In this document: one piece after another, positions 22,901 through 36,116 of the stretch
How positions within the stretch are numbered: the stretch's first letter is position 1
Layout of the letters: each line of letters begins with the position of its first letter
NCBI RefSeq assembly: GCF_033568475.1
Contig: NC_133121.1
Location: 131,720,375 to 131,784,374, forward strand
DNA: 64,000 nucleotides
From: Henckelia pumila
Taxonomy: Eukaryota; Streptophyta; Magnoliopsida; Lamiales; Gesneriaceae
Direction of reading: 5' to 3'
Notes under the pieces: generated by a model
Databases searched by the model: none
Told to the model about the DNA's origin: nothing
The model's input: only the letters and a program-made list of their open reading frames with translations
Made by a program: the position numbers and the translations under genes

Positions 22901-25900
22901 CTGTCCATGCCTCAAGATGTATAATATAGGTGTGCATATTGAAACAATGGGTGAGCATGGATAGGGGCTGATGAGTTTAGGCTAATTGGTTAAGAAGGAA
23001 AAGTCTCAGGCACTGAGGAATCAAGAATCACAGATCAAATTTAGGAGACCACGTCAGTTCTTCATAGGAGGAACTGATTCTAGTCTTGATTTTTTTTTTC
23101 AAAGAGTTTTAATTCACTCAATCCCCTTCATATATTATTTCAAAAAATGAAGAGTTTGTTATAAACTCATGAGGTCACATCACCCAATAGGCAAGCCTTT
23201 TGAGATGGACACCTCATGGGTTTATAACCTAATATTGGTGTTCTCGTTGAGAGTCGGCATAGCGGAAGGAAAGACCTAGGAAAGGGCTACCACTGGATGA
23301 AAGGTGAGTGAAGCCGTCTAGAGTGGGCCGCCGCAGACGTAGGCTTCTCAAGCGGTCGGCGGTGTTATAATATCCCACATTGAAATACTAAACTAATAAA
23401 GAGTTGTTTATAAATTCATGTGGTCACATCACCCAATAGGCAAGCCTTTTGGGATATATAACTCATGGGTTTATAACCGAACAGGTTTTTAAGCTTCAAG
23501 TTTTACATGTGAATCGACTTCCACAGCAAGTATGATCAATGATCTCTCAAAGTGATGTTCTTTGGATGGTTACATGTTTGGTGAACAACAAAGGCTTTAC
23601 AACCCCATGAATTGGAGCTTGGTAGTCTGCAGGCCATACTTTATATCATCACTAGAAACGCATTAGAAGTAGGATGGTATATTTGGTCATAAGTGTGCTT
23701 ATCTTCCCATTTTATGATCCATATCTTAAACTTCTTGGAGAGACTTTAGCATTGCTTCTTGAATGTGCATCTTGTCCCCTAAAGTTACTCCTAGCTACTC
23801 ATCAATGTTATTGATAAGTGGAAATATATTGGTTTTCAGTATTTGTGAGCATGAATCTTTTAATAAATAGTAACTATTGATAGAAGTCTTATGTGGCCTT
23901 AATGTGATAATTGTTCTCTGAGCTTGTACTGTCTCTTGCACTTTTCTTATCAAGATATATTGCTCTGAAATTCACTTTTTGATAATAAGTTGAAAACTTC
24001 TATGCTTTTGTGGCTTCTTACTGACATTCTTCACTTGTGCCTTTTAGGTAGAGCACGTGCTGAATGACAAACTTCTGCACTTTGCTAATGTTGATCTTCA
24101 GGATGTCAAGGTATGCCCCATTTCACAATTGTGTTACACATGTTTCATGTTATGCTGGTTCTTACATTTTATCGGTGGGCCCTTGTTTAAGGACATCATT
24201 AATTAGCACAAAACATCAACGTGCTAATGGCATTTTCAGTTTAATGTCATGTGAGCTTAGATTGCAAGCATGCATTGTCCAGTAACTACTAAATTCTGCT
24301 GAGATACGCTATTAGATATAAAAGCTGAGAATGACTAGTATGCCAGACGATGGGGGTGTAGCAAAAAGCTATGGATGAAGAACAGGACGGACCATCCTCA
24401 GAAATAAAATTGCAATGATACTCTAGGAAAACTTGTTCGCATATTTTTCCATGTGCTCGTTGATGGATAAGTCATTATCACTCTTCAATTGTTATGAACT
24501 AGCAGCAAAATTGAATTTTTACACATTTCCTTAGTTTCAAACAATAAATTAGATACGTATTTGGTCGAGCCTGGGATATTTGTGCATATCATCTGTAGCT
24601 CTTCCTTTTTTAACCTGGCCTTTTCGTGGACCATCTGTCAAAGAAAAATGAAAATTTTGTACTGTGCTCAAGGAAGTTACTTTCAGCTGCGTCAAAATTT
24701 GGGAATATATTGCTAGCTACATACACAAAATCGGAGCCAAAACCCATCTTTAAAAGTTTTCTACTCAGGGAAATTTGTTAAATTCATTTTGTATCATACG
24801 AGAAACGAATTCCATTTGTGCATGTGCTCCCGAGAAAGATACGGTACTCTATTCCATTACATGGATCGAAACCCAGACCCGGTCTCTCTTGGAATCCTAA
24901 ATTTGCCAAAATTGTACAAATCCACATACGTCTCTCTCCCATCAATCGGTACTAGTTGAAGTAATGAAAATTATCCCCTTGATGAGAAGAAACACACCTC
25001 TGTCATACACCTAAAAAATTTCTACTATTTTTGCAGATTTCTCCACCTCTCATGTAATTTCTAGGAATTTTATATCTTACATTATTGTTATTTGATCATG
25101 CACAGGAAGCCCGCAAGCGCTTTGACAAAGCCAATGCAGTTTATGACCAGGTGTGAATCGAGTCATTATTTCTGAAGTCAATGTTAAAACTTCAGCGTCT
25201 TTTGTCTCCGAATTTGATGTTTGGTGTCTTTTAATTATCCTTAATATTTTGTTACTTGATTAGCATGAAGTGGACAGCGTGGGAGGCCTAAGTTGTGCTA
25301 AAGTTACAAGCATACTAGGTCAAGGATAGGATAAATGTGTAACTCAGATGTATGACAAAAACACCTGCAGGGTGGCTATGGTGTCTCAGAAGCGAAAATG
25401 TCGAAATGGAATTACCTCAAATGCATATTGTGTCGTAGATTTATCATTTGCAAACTAGGGAAGGAACCACATGCTGCACTGTAGATGAGCGTCAAAACAG
25501 AAAAAAACTACTATCATGTGCTTATCCAAAACTTGCTTATCCAAAACTTTTCCTGATTGAAGCCATCTCCATTCCTTAGTCCTTCTATTAATGGCTTTTT
25601 ACCTTGCCATCAAAAGGTGAGTAAACAAGGAAGACTCGAAGTGATTGCTTGATAGGAGATGCGTATTTGGGAAATTAAACCTGACAATTCTACACAACAA
25701 AAGGGCTTGTTTTGTTGTGAACTTGGAGTTGATACTGATTTTATGGTATTCTCTTTTTACACCAAATTTAACACTTCATGCGCAAGTTCATAAGAGTGAT
25801 TACAAGGATCAACTTAATAATTTAAAATTCCTCAGTAACAGAAAGGAACAGCTACTTATTCTTTGTAGGGAGTGATACGAAGGAAGATAGTGAATATCTC

Positions 25901-28900
25901 TGCTAGTACCTTTTTTATGTTGGTTCGCTAGATAGAAATCAAATCCAGCATAAACTGTTTCCCTTTTATATCTGGATCGTGAAATGGTATGAGCTTCACT
26001 CTATGCAACTACCATAAGATAGACTTAATAAAATCCCACCATCATCTAGTAGTCTAGCTCTTACATATTTGAAATAAGAAAAAAACACTGTTTTGGTTTG
26101 TTTCACTTATATGACATAGACTGGTACTTGATATACTGGACATCTTTCCCTGTCATGCTTCAGGTCCGTGAAAAGTTTTTATCACTGAGGAAAAGTGCAA
26201 GGATAGACATAGCTACTGCCCTAGAGGAGGTATCCCACCATTAATACCTATCTAATTCAGTAGCACTTTATTAATTATTACTGTGGCAGTAACTATTCAG
26301 ATAGTTGGCATGGATAACTATAATCTGTTGAATTCTAATTTATCAATATTTTCCAGGAACTCCACAATGCAAGATCAACTTTTGAACAAACGCGCTTCAA
26401 TCTGGTTTGATAATCTCTTCCAAGTCATCTAGTTTCAAACTTTCGATGTCACATAGCGACGCTGAAGGATTCAGTTGGGAAAGGGGAAGATTTTGAGCAC
26501 CCTGTTTTCTCCTTTGCAAATTCAGGTTCGTGCCCTCTCTGCTGTAGAAGCAAAGAAGAGGTTTGAATTTTTAGAGGCTGTTGGTGGTACAATGGATGCT
26601 CATCTTCGTTACTTTAAACAGGTTTGTGGCATAATAAGAAATTGTCATTGCTCATGTTGGGCATTGTTGTTTGTTACTTATTCTGAAGTTTCTCTCTATG
26701 CTAGGGGTACGAACTATTGCACCAAATGGAGCCTTATATTAATCAGGTTTCTTTGTTTATGTATCAGTATTTTTCAGTTGTACCCCAGTTTCTCTATATC
26801 TTTTCTTATTTTTTGTGTGTAGCTTGTACTTTTCTCTTAAAAAAAGGATTATATTTTTAGTTGATGTACTCAATAAATGGGAAATATTAAAGAAGGATGA
26901 TTATTGTCGGGAAAAAGCGAGTGCAATGAATATCTAAATTCCTTGATTTCCTTTAGAGTCTAAAATAAGTTTGATAATGAATAGTCCTCCCATGGTAATG
27001 GAAGAGTAACCAGCATAAATTCAGAATCAAATGATTATATACTAGATGATGCATTTTATTTTTCCATGTAAAGGACAATTTATACTCCAACAGATAGTTT
27101 TTCCCAAAAAATGAGGATGGGTCAAGAAAATTTAATCACTTTATCATTCGAGGCTTTGTGGTAGATAGCACAGATCTTCCTTATCAGGATTATTTTTGGT
27201 GAGGATAATCCATTAAATTATGACAAGACCTTTTGGTTTTGGCAGCCATTAGTCATCCTTTACAACGAAGTTATTCGCTAGGATGGGATTTGTTGACTGG
27301 TATAGTTATTCAAAGCTATGACAAATTAAATGCCTCTTGATTTGAGCTGACTTGCATTTATAGATAATTGTTATCCAAGTATATGATTTAGTGTTCACGA
27401 TTTAGGATTTTTTTCCCTTTCAGTTTGTGGGACTCTTAGCTGCTCTTGTATATGATGTTTTCATTTCAACATGCACCCACTCTTTATTCAGTTTGCTACT
27501 ATACTACAGGTATTAGCTTATGCCCAGCAAGCAAGAACAAATTCTAACTATGAGCAAGCAGCACTCAATGATCGTATGCAAGAATATCAAAGACAGGTTG
27601 ATCAAGAAAACAGACGATCTTTTAGTGGACCTTATGGTCCCACTAATTTGGATGGTATCCAGTCTTTTTCCAGAAACTCCCATAAAATGATAGATGCGGT
27701 GATGCGGTCTGCTTCTGAGGGAAAGGTTGTTTCTAATACTGCCTTTGCATTTCTAATATTCTCGTTCTAGACTCCTATTTCTTTTAGAGATGTCATGTAT
27801 ATAACTAAGACTTCAATAGTGTAGGTACAAACCATTAAACAAGGATATCTCTCGAAACGATCCTCCAATTTGAGAGGCGATTGGAAGAGAAGATTTTTTG
27901 TTCTTGACAGCCGGGGAAGGCTATTCTATTATCGCAAACAATGGAGCAGGCCAACTGTGAGTCATGGAATAACATACACACTCTACCCTGCACGCTGTTT
28001 CAGTTCTATGATACTTTTTGCTAACTTGATCATTTGACACTCAGTTTCACGGTTCTAACGGCCCAATTCCCATACATAGAAGTTCTCCCTCTGAACCTGG
28101 TCCTGGGTTGTTAAGCCGGTGGCTTTCATCTCATTACCATGGTGGTGTGCATGATGAAAAATCTGTTGCACGTCACACAGTGAACCTGCTGACATCAACA
28201 ATAAAAGTTGACGCGGAGCAGTCGGATCTAAGATTTTGCTTCAGGATTATTTCCCCCACAAAAAACTACACTTTACAGGTTAACTTTTATGCAACCAGAT
28301 TGAATTTTTTAGTGTCATCTCTTTCACAAAAACTCTAAAATGGCAGATATGGCAGAGGTTTAGTTTCTGTACTGCACATACTTTTCAACAGTATATATCT
28401 CCATGGACATAATGCTCTGAAATTGGCAATTTCTTGTTTGATACAGGCGGAAAATGCAGCAGAACAAATGGACTGGATTGAAAAAATAACTGGAGTTATT
28501 ACTTCTTTGCTGAGTTCACAGACTCCTGAGAGGGTAAACAAATTGTGATTGAATGGACAGTTTCTTTCATTTGTGTTCTCATTGTTGTAATCATAATTCA
28601 TTTGTATGTCAGCATTTCTGTTGTAGTCCAGTTAGTGAAAGCAGTTCCATTGGAAGTCCTGACCATGATGTGAGGACCATTGAAGAATATGCATCGGAAA
28701 AGGATCTTTCATCACGAAATTTTATACGAGTATCCAAAAGTTCAGTCCAAATTCCCAGCAGCTTAAAAAATGAAAAGCCAGTCGATGCATTGAAAAAGTT
28801 GCCTGGAAATGATAAATGTGCCGATTGTGGTGCACCTGAACCAGATTGGGCTTCCTTGAATCATGGCATTCTTATTTGTATTGAATGCTCCGGCGTACAT

Positions 28901-31018
28901 CGCAATCTTGGTGTGCACATATCCAAGGCAAGTTGACCGTAGCTTCCTTACTGTGCCTAAACATTTTTGTCCTTGAATTCAGTCGTTTTCTTTTTTGATG
29001 TTGATGTAAGTCCAAGGGAGTGTTTGATTTCTACCGAGGTTGTTCATCATGTGCCACAAAATATTTGACATGTATGCACTCATCTCATGGCTTTCCAAAC
29101 TTTTAATGCAGGTAAGATCTTTAACACTTGATGTGAAAGTTTGGGAACCTTCTGTCATTACCTTGTTTCAAGCACTTGGCAACATCTTTGTCAACTCAAT
29201 ATGGGAGGGATTGTTGCAAGCAAGTAGAACTGTTCAGGCAGATGAAATACCTAGAAGGTAAAGTTTACTGAAATCAACATTATTGTCATGTTCTTGATAT
29301 TTATTTATAATGTGTCTGATATTTATTCCACAGGTCTTTTGAATCTGACAAACACAAAAAGTTTTACAGCAAACCAAAACATAGCGATCATATATCGGTG
29401 AAAGAGAAGTTCATTCATGCAAAGGTATCGCCTCATTTGATTAATAATCAGTTTTATGTTCCTTCGCTTGCCTGAGCAGTAATAGATAGGTAAATGTGGC
29501 AATCTCAATATATCTTCAGAATTTAAGCAGCTTAGAAGGCACAGTGATATGACTCAAACTACTATGCAATGAGAGAACTTTCTTCCAAGGAATGTTTATG
29601 GAGTGAGCTATTGGCCTTGTATCAAGACCTTAAAGCTTTTCTTTCTGGAACCAAACTTCCTGCCTTTTTTTCAAGGACTTTTTAACATTCTGTTCAACTT
29701 TCAATGGGACTTATTTCACATAGGAAGTAGTCAAATCATTTGTCTCCATAAGCTAAGCCAATCCTAAAATGGAGCGGAAAGATGACCACTATCAGCCATA
29801 ATAGATATTAGTAGTTGTCCATTATCCTATCTCGAAAATTTTTATGTTTCATGTCTATCCTAAAGCATAGTGCCTCTTTGATTGCAGTATGCAGAAAAGC
29901 GTTACGTTCACAAAGTAAAGGACAGCCAGCATCTTCTTTCAGTTGCCGAACAGCTGTGGGACGGTGTACGTGCTAATGACAAGAAAGCAGTATACCGCCT
30001 GATTGTCACATGGGAAGCAGATATCAATTCAATTCATGGTCAGGCCTTACCCCTTACATCTTTAACTTTAGCCAATGTAATGAGATTACATGAGCATGCA
30101 AATCCGGATCAGAATTTTCATGCTGTAGATGATGGTACTTCAAGATCTCCAGAACCACAAGTAGAAGATGAAAACAGATTCATTGATGATCTTTTTGATG
30201 GATGTTCCTTGCTTCATCTTGCCTGTCAAACTGCCGATATTGGCATGGTAGAACTGCTCCTGCAGCACGGGGCAAACATAAATGCTTGTGATCTAAGGGG
30301 TCATACTCCACTGCATCATAGCATTATTAGGGGTAGAATTGGAATCGCAAAACTGCTGCTTGCCAGGTGATATGCTTTGCGTTCTCTGCTATGTTATACA
30401 CACAGATAATGTTATCTGTGAAACAATAATTTGAAGTGAATCTAGTTGCTAACAATATGCAGTTGCCATGCAAACCAAAAAATATTTAGTAGTTGAGTTT
30501 CACAAATTTCCTCATTCTAAAACTTAAGGTTATTGTCTACAGCTTCTATTTTGTTTTATGCACAGAAACCTTTCGCTGAGTTTCTGGTCAACATCATGGT
30601 CATCGTAGATTATACTTTAGGAGGTGTGATGTTATTTGCAGAACTCAAAATGATCAGCACTATGACAAACACTAAGTGTTACCTGACTTGTAACCTTGGA
30701 AGATACTGGTTTGGAATTGCTTTGTTGTGATCACATATGTTATAGGGTTGAATTGTCTGGATTAATTACGTGAAAATTTTATTTTCTCCTAGTTTTTTAA
30801 TCAACATGTGATCCCAACAGGAAGCTGGGACCTTCTCAGGTTTAAGATTGCTTTGAGCTCATAAATAATCACTCTAACTATGGAACATTTTCCTTTTCTG
30901 CAGAGGAGCAAATCCTGAAGTTGTTGACAAAGAAGGTAAAACTCCTTTTCAGCTCGTTGCAGAATCGGCCCTCGATGATGTCGAGCTCCTCGCTTTCTTA
31001 AAACATGCAAGTAGATAG
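20000..31018 (+). CDS. AGD3: ADP-ribosylation factor GTPase-activating protein, AGD3/VAN3 (SCARFACE) type
   Basis: An ARF-GAP that switches off ARF GTPases at the trans-Golgi and plasma membrane; in Arabidopsis VAN3/AGD3 shapes leaf veins through auxin carrier traffic. Coding exons: 20000-20044, 20967-21043, 21948-22048, 22728-22798, 24048-24110, 25106-25150, 26164-26229, 26357-26404, 26526-26621, 26705-26746, 27510-27725, 27825-27956, 28045-28278, 28447-28533, 28613-28927, 29112-29257, 29334-29424, 29888-30366, 30904-31018. Sum 2469 nt, 822 aa (the family is about 776-830). Domains: BAR about 1-290, PH about 291-440 ([20 protein letters not shown]), ArfGAP about 500-625 with the zinc Cys residues 510, 513, 530, 533 and arginine finger 538 (GVHRNLG), ankyrin repeats about 730-815. 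The start [15 protein letters not shown] fits the family N-terminus. Intron 15 has a GC donor. The choice of AGD3 over its paralogues AGD1/2/4 is likely but not certain. Confidence 0.93.
23150..23483 (+). repeat. TRIM-like pair of direct repeats in ARF-GAP intron 4
   Basis: Two direct repeats of about 83 bp (23150-23232 and 23399-23483) share AGGCAAGCCTTTTG and CTCATGGGTTTATAACC. The right copy extends left to about 23365 with TGTTATAATATCCCACATTG, the look of a small plant LTR. The spacer holds a GC-rich stretch and no coding sequence. This suggests a terminal-repeat retrotransposon in miniature with an eroded left repeat; I did not find a clear primer site. Splicing should remove it. Confidence 0.45.
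28928..29111 (+). other. GC-AG intron (ARF-GAP intron 15)
   Basis: Reading through ISK to VRSLTLDVK requires splicing AAG/GCAAGT to GCAG/GTAAGA. The donor is GC, not GT, with an otherwise perfect consensus, as is typical of GC-AG introns handled by the U2 spliceosome. It falls inside the ArfGAP domain. Confidence 0.85.
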
Positions 31019-33194
31019 CATTGTTTATTATATTTATCTTAGCAAGAATATCCAATCCAAAAATATCGGGGATGGTTTGTAGTAGCTTTGCTTGCCATCT
31101 TTCTGGATTGAGATGTTGAGCAGCTGAATTATTTTTCTCATTGAAGATGCCTGAGATGAAGAGAATATGTTTTTCATCTTCTTCTCAGGATATACAAGTT
31201 TTTTTTTAAAATCCGGTAATACAGGATTGTAATTTTTACAATCGATATTATGTTATATTGATTTAATGAGGAAGAACCGGGCCATTTACTCATTTGGTAA
31301 TATGTGCCCTGTAATTTTTTTACCATCGCATTCTTTGTATTAGTTTTAATTTTATATTACCATTTGTGGTGGCGTAAAGTTTTTCAACCTTTGAGTATGC
31401 ATCATCGTAAGTTCGTAACACCAAAACCATGAAAGCATTCCTCCTCTTTTCTTTTCTAGTTTTTTGTCCATTTACATGCAATAACAAGATTTTTTGGCCA
31501 AAAGATTCTCATAACAAAATGTCAACATTACAATATTTGCACTAAAAAAATATCAGTTACAGAGGAAATAATCATGTCAAATAAAGTGGGATAAACGAAA
31601 GATGTGTATAAATGTTATAAAAATATAATAAGATGATGAGTAATATGGAGAGATCATTAATATAATATTTTGCATGTTTTAAATTTTGTAAAATTATTAT
31701 GCTTATTATTATATAACGTCTTAAATGATCTCGTTAAATTAATTGCAAACAATAGTGGAAAAATGATTATATTTATAAAATTTCACTCTTATGAATTAAT
31801 CTTGTCGTCATCACATGGGATGAGAGTGATGTCTAATCCAACCCATATGCATTAATAGATTTCTAATTTTAATATAATATATGAAGTCAACTCAATTAAA
31901 CATTACGTTCCCAAGCATTGTCTTCCTAAAATCATGTATTTCATTGAATCTAAATTAAATGACATGAAATGATAAAAGGGAAACATATACAACTGTTATA
32001 GTAAAACAAGATGGAAACATTACTCTCCCACCACAAGAAGATCGGTGAACAAAATAATACATCATACCAAATTTATGTATTATTCTGACTCTTTTCTTCT
32101 GTTACATGTATTAACCTGTATAATTTGTTCCGTGTTCATTCTCGTCCCACCACCCAGCACAAAGATCTGTGTAGATATTCGTCCTATTTTCGCCGAATAT
32201 TCCACAAAACAGAATTTTCAACCCGATCATCTACTGCATGAAGAATAATAAAGACCAAGATTTGGATCTCCCAATTTAAGTCACTAGAAAAAACTTCAAC
32301 TTTAATCAAAATTCCAGGCGTGCTTACCGCATAAATCCAAGGCTGGAACAGAAACCCACCTGGAGGTTATACTAAAAAACATAAAGACTTAGCTAACATA
32401 CCATTTCGTAAAGTCACAGGAAACAGAGAAGCGTCATTGTATTCTCATTGGTTCTTGCAGTATACGTCTTGCGTTCTTTGAATAGCCTGATGCTGGCAAA
32501 TTGATAATTAAACTGTCAACGAAATTGAAAATTGTAATCTTGAATTTCAGAAACAAATGACCTGATAAAAACAATTTAAGGCAAGAATGTGCAGAATTTG
32601 GAAGTCGTAAAAAGGAAAATTTGGGCAAGCAGAACATCTGAGTGTTTGCCACACTGAATTTCATTCGGCTAAAGATTTACCTCCACGAAAGTCATAACAG
32701 GCAAGAGAAGCTCATTGAGAAGCATGAAGTTGTACATTTTTTAACAGAAAGAAAAGATCATTATCAGCTACGCGTGTGACTTGGTTAGGCCCAAATATGC
32801 ACCATCAGGTTCTTAGACACCACCACATCGAACATGTACTGATCAATTAAGATAATGGCTTATTACGTTAACCTAAAAAAGTTAAAAGTGTCATCTGAGA
32901 ATATTCACCACATGGGATGGCATGAGTGATGCCACGTATCTACAGGTACTGAGAGAGCTTCACAAATCTATCACCATGAAATTGCTGCTGTGTACATCCT
33001 GTTGATGTTAAATTTAAATCTGACAAACAACTGCTGGTGCTGCCTGCCCGAAGAGGTCTATATTGTTCTCAATCCCCTGTTCGATATTTTCTTATTAACT
33101 CATCGAAACTCAAGGTATTCGGTACCCACCCAAAGCTCACCATGGCATCAAGAATTATACCAAGTTCTTCACCATAACCTGCTTTTTTCAAACC
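31019..33194. other. Intergenic region between convergent ARF-GAP and PPR genes
   Basis: It holds the 3' UTRs of both genes (ARF-GAP from the left, PPR from the right). The rest is AT-rich without an ORF of family resemblance or an RNA gene that I can recognise. Confidence 0.6.
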
Positions 33195-36116
33195 TCAGAC
33201 CGAGGTACTGCATGTGGCAATTGCGGGCTTATACCCTTCCCCTCCCATTTTATCGAGTGATGCCAACACCTCTGAAGTATTTGCATTTCCACACCAGGCC
33301 CCCATCAATATCTCACTCACCTTTCCTTTTAATACACCCTTGTTGAAAAGTTCATTCAAAACCTTAAATGCCTCATCTGACTTTCCATCTGCATAGTGTG
33401 CATCGATAATCAACCGGTACACCACCTCATCAGGCTCAATACCCTTTTCCACCAATTCATTTAACAGAGCAACCATCTTGGACCAATCCCCTATTTTTCC
33501 ATAGCCATGTAAAAGAGCCGTGTACGTTACAATTGTGGGCAATATATTCCTGTTTTGCATCTCTAGAAGAAGTTTCTCTGCTTCTTTCATCATTCCCTTC
33601 TTACTATAATGATCAATTATTATTGTGAAGGTTATGTGATTGGGCATGATTTTCTTATCAATCATGTCTTTCATCAACTCAACTGCTCTAGTCAAGTTTC
33701 CTGACTTGCAAAACCCGTCAATCATAGTGTTAAAAGTCAGTACAGATGCAATACCCCTCTCCTTCATCCCATCGAACACGGAAAATGCATTCTCCATATC
33801 CCCTTGCTTGCAACACCCATTGACAAGAGAATTGTAAACAAAAGCATCAGGCTGAACCCCCGATGACGACATTTCTTCCAATAGTAGAAATGCTTTGTCC
33901 AAATTTCCAGACTTGCAGTGTCCATCTATCATTGTGGCGTATGTCACCTCATTTGGTTTTAAGCATAGGCCGGAGAGTCCAGCAAATACTTCCTCAGCTC
34001 TCTGTATCTCACCCGATCTAAACAACCCACCTATTAAGGCATTATAAGTGACAATGTTAGGATTGATGCCCTTCTGATGCATTTCATCATGGAGCCTGAA
34101 AGCCTGAATCATATCACCCTGCCGACAGAAGCCAGAGATGAGGGATGTATAAGTGTAAACATCAGGCACCAATCTGTTGTCGCAGAATTTGGAAAAAACA
34201 CTCATTGCTTCAATCAATTTCCCATTCTTTGAAAGACTATTTATAAGTACACTGTATAGCTGCATATCTGGAAGCAATCGATGAGCTAGCATATGACTAA
34301 ATATAGAAAAGGCCTGTGTAGTGCTTCCATGTTTGCAGAGACCATCAATCATGGTCGTATAGTTATAAAGATTTGGAGCTATATTTTGATCAAGCATCTC
34401 CATGAAATAACTTTCCGCGGCCTGTATTTGCCCTACCTCCATATATCCAGAAACTAAAGCTCCATATGTGTAGGCATTTGGCATTAATCCCCTCTTCCTC
34501 ATTTCAATCAGACAAGCCCTGGCTTCATCTGTCCGTTTCTCTTTGCAAAGGCCGATGATGATGGAATTATGGCAGAAAACATCAGGCAAAGTTTCCTTTT
34601 GCCACATATCATCCAAGATTTTCTTTGCCTCTTCAAATCTACCTTCTTTAACATAAGCTTTTATGATGGCCGTGTAGATAACAGCATTGGGTTTTATACC
34701 TCCAGCCATCATTTTCTCCAACAAAAGATTGACCTTTCGGTGATCTCCCAAACGGCTCAGCTCATTAGTTATAACACTAAAGGTGTATGCAGAAGGTGTC
34801 AAGTTTCTTTCATTCATCCAAATCAGCATTTCAGAAACCTTATCCATATCACTCTCTCGACTATACCCCTCAATCAAATAATTGTATGTCTGGGTTTCAG
34901 GATGAATTCCTATTTTAATCATCTCGTGTATCAGGTTTACTGCCTTGTCCATGCGACCGCATTTGCAGAGCCCGTGAATAACAGCATTGTAGGTCACCAA
35001 ATTTAATTTAATCCCATGTTCAAGCATTGCATCCTTAATGAGAAAAGCATCATCCACAGCACCATCTTTCATGAGCCCATTAATCAAGGCTGTATATGCA
35101 ATATAATCTGGATCCAGGCCTCTTCCACACATTTCTTCCAAAATCAGTTTTGCCTCCAAAGACCTTTTGTGCTTGCAGAACCCATCAATAATTATTGTAT
35201 ATGTGTAGTTATCAGGAGCCAACCCCTTCTCGAGCATTTTCACCTTTTGCTGCAAGGCCTCATCAACTGCACCAATTCCACACAACCCTTTAATTAAGAC
35301 ATTATAGGTAACCACATTTGGATCACATCCATTCTCTCCCATCTCTAGAAGCACCCTTTTAGCTTCGCTTATATTCCCTACCTTGCAATAAGCAGAAACA
35401 ACACTGGTATAAGTATATACATCAAAATGGATCTTCTTTTCCAGCATTCCCCCATACACCTTCCAGAACAACTCGATTCTATTACACTTCAACAAATCAT
35501 TCAATAACGAATTACAGCACAACAAACTGATATCCACGTCACCACCTTGAACACCAAGAAACACAGAAACAGCCTCACTCCACATGCCCTTTTTTCTGTA
35601 CACATCAATCAAAAGCTCAAACACAACTGGCATCGACCTAAACCTCTGGCATTCGTTATAAAGATTCAGAATCGAGTTCAAAATATCAGACACCGAAACC
35701 CGGGCCTCTATCATTTCACTCAACACATTAATGGCAGGCGAATAAAGATTAGAGCTGCACAAAACCAGTGCTAGAATGGACAAAGAAAACAAATTTTGAG
35801 GATTACCCAAATGCTGATTCGACCACTTATAGAAATCAAGGAGTCTCCTGGGATGAATTGAAAAATGGCTTCTTTGAAGCACTGTATTCACCACATCGAA
35901 GTCAAGTCTTTGTGGGATGTGTGAGGATTCCAAAAGGAATTGCCAGTTATTGTGCTTCAAAATCGTGGTGATTTCTGCAGCCGTGACTTCAATCTCTGCT
36001 GTGCTATGAAAATATCGCCTTGATTTGACGGACACACAAAGCAACCTTATTTTCTTGATCAACTGTTTCTGGTACATCCCCATAGTACAAGTTCCCTTTG
36101 AGAACAATGGTACCAT
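33195..36116 (-). CDS. Pentatricopeptide repeat protein, P class, mitochondrial type (At5g61990-like)
   Basis: A single-exon gene of 973 aa. P-class PPR proteins bind organelle RNA base by base and affect its stability, splicing or translation. After a basic N-terminus (KKIRLLCVSVKSRRYFHS) that looks like a mitochondrial presequence, 35-residue repeats run from about residue 160 to the end, more than 20 of them, with standard wording such as VTYNVLIKGLCGIGAVDEA and YTYTSLISGFCRQGDMIQA. There is no E or DYW extension, so an editing role is unlikely. Length and order agree with Arabidopsis At5g61990 (about 974 aa). In-frame Met codons at 12 and 14 are other possible starts. The RNA target is unknown. 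The many plus-strand ORFs across it are shadows. Confidence 0.93.
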   Translation of the reverse strand: MVPLFSKGTCTMGMYQKQLIKKIRLLCVSVKSRRYFHSTAEIEVTAAEITTILKHNNWQFLLESSHIPQRLDFDVVNTVLQRSHFSIHPRRLLDFYKWSNQHLGNPQNLFSLSILALVLCSSNLYSPAINVLSEMIEARVSVSDILNSILNLYNECQRFRSMPVVFELLIDVYRKKGMWSEAVSVFLGVQGGDVDISLLCCNSLLNDLLKCNRIELFWKVYGGMLEKKIHFDVYTYTSVVSAYCKVGNISEAKRVLLEMGENGCDPNVVTYNVLIKGLCGIGAVDEALQQKVKMLEKGLAPDNYTYTIIIDGFCKHKRSLEAKLILEEMCGRGLDPDYIAYTALINGLMKDGAVDDAFLIKDAMLEHGIKLNLVTYNAVIHGLCKCGRMDKAVNLIHEMIKIGIHPETQTYNYLIEGYSRESDMDKVSEMLIWMNERNLTPSAYTFSVITNELSRLGDHRKVNLLLEKMMAGGIKPNAVIYTAIIKAYVKEGRFEEAKKILDDMWQKETLPDVFCHNSIIIGLCKEKRTDEARACLIEMRKRGLMPNAYTYGALVSGYMEVGQIQAAESYFMEMLDQNIAPNLYNYTTMIDGLCKHGSTTQAFSIFSHMLAHRLLPDMQLYSVLINSLSKNGKLIEAMSVFSKFCDNRLVPDVYTYTSLISGFCRQGDMIQAFRLHDEMHQKGINPNIVTYNALIGGLFRSGEIQRAEEVFAGLSGLCLKPNEVTYATMIDGHCKSGNLDKAFLLLEEMSSSGVQPDAFVYNSLVNGCCKQGDMENAFSVFDGMKERGIASVLTFNTMIDGFCKSGNLTRAVELMKDMIDKKIMPNHITFTIIIDHYSKKGMMKEAEKLLLEMQNRNILPTIVTYTALLHGYGKIGDWSKMVALLNELVEKGIEPDEVVYRLIIDAHYADGKSDEAFKVLNELFNKGVLKGKVSEILMGAWCGNANTSEVLASLDKMGGEGYKPAIATCSTSV

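Noticed and set aside
34569-35971. Plus-strand ORFs opposite the PPR gene
   Set aside because: Shadows of the long PPR frame; repeat-driven composition keeps them open.
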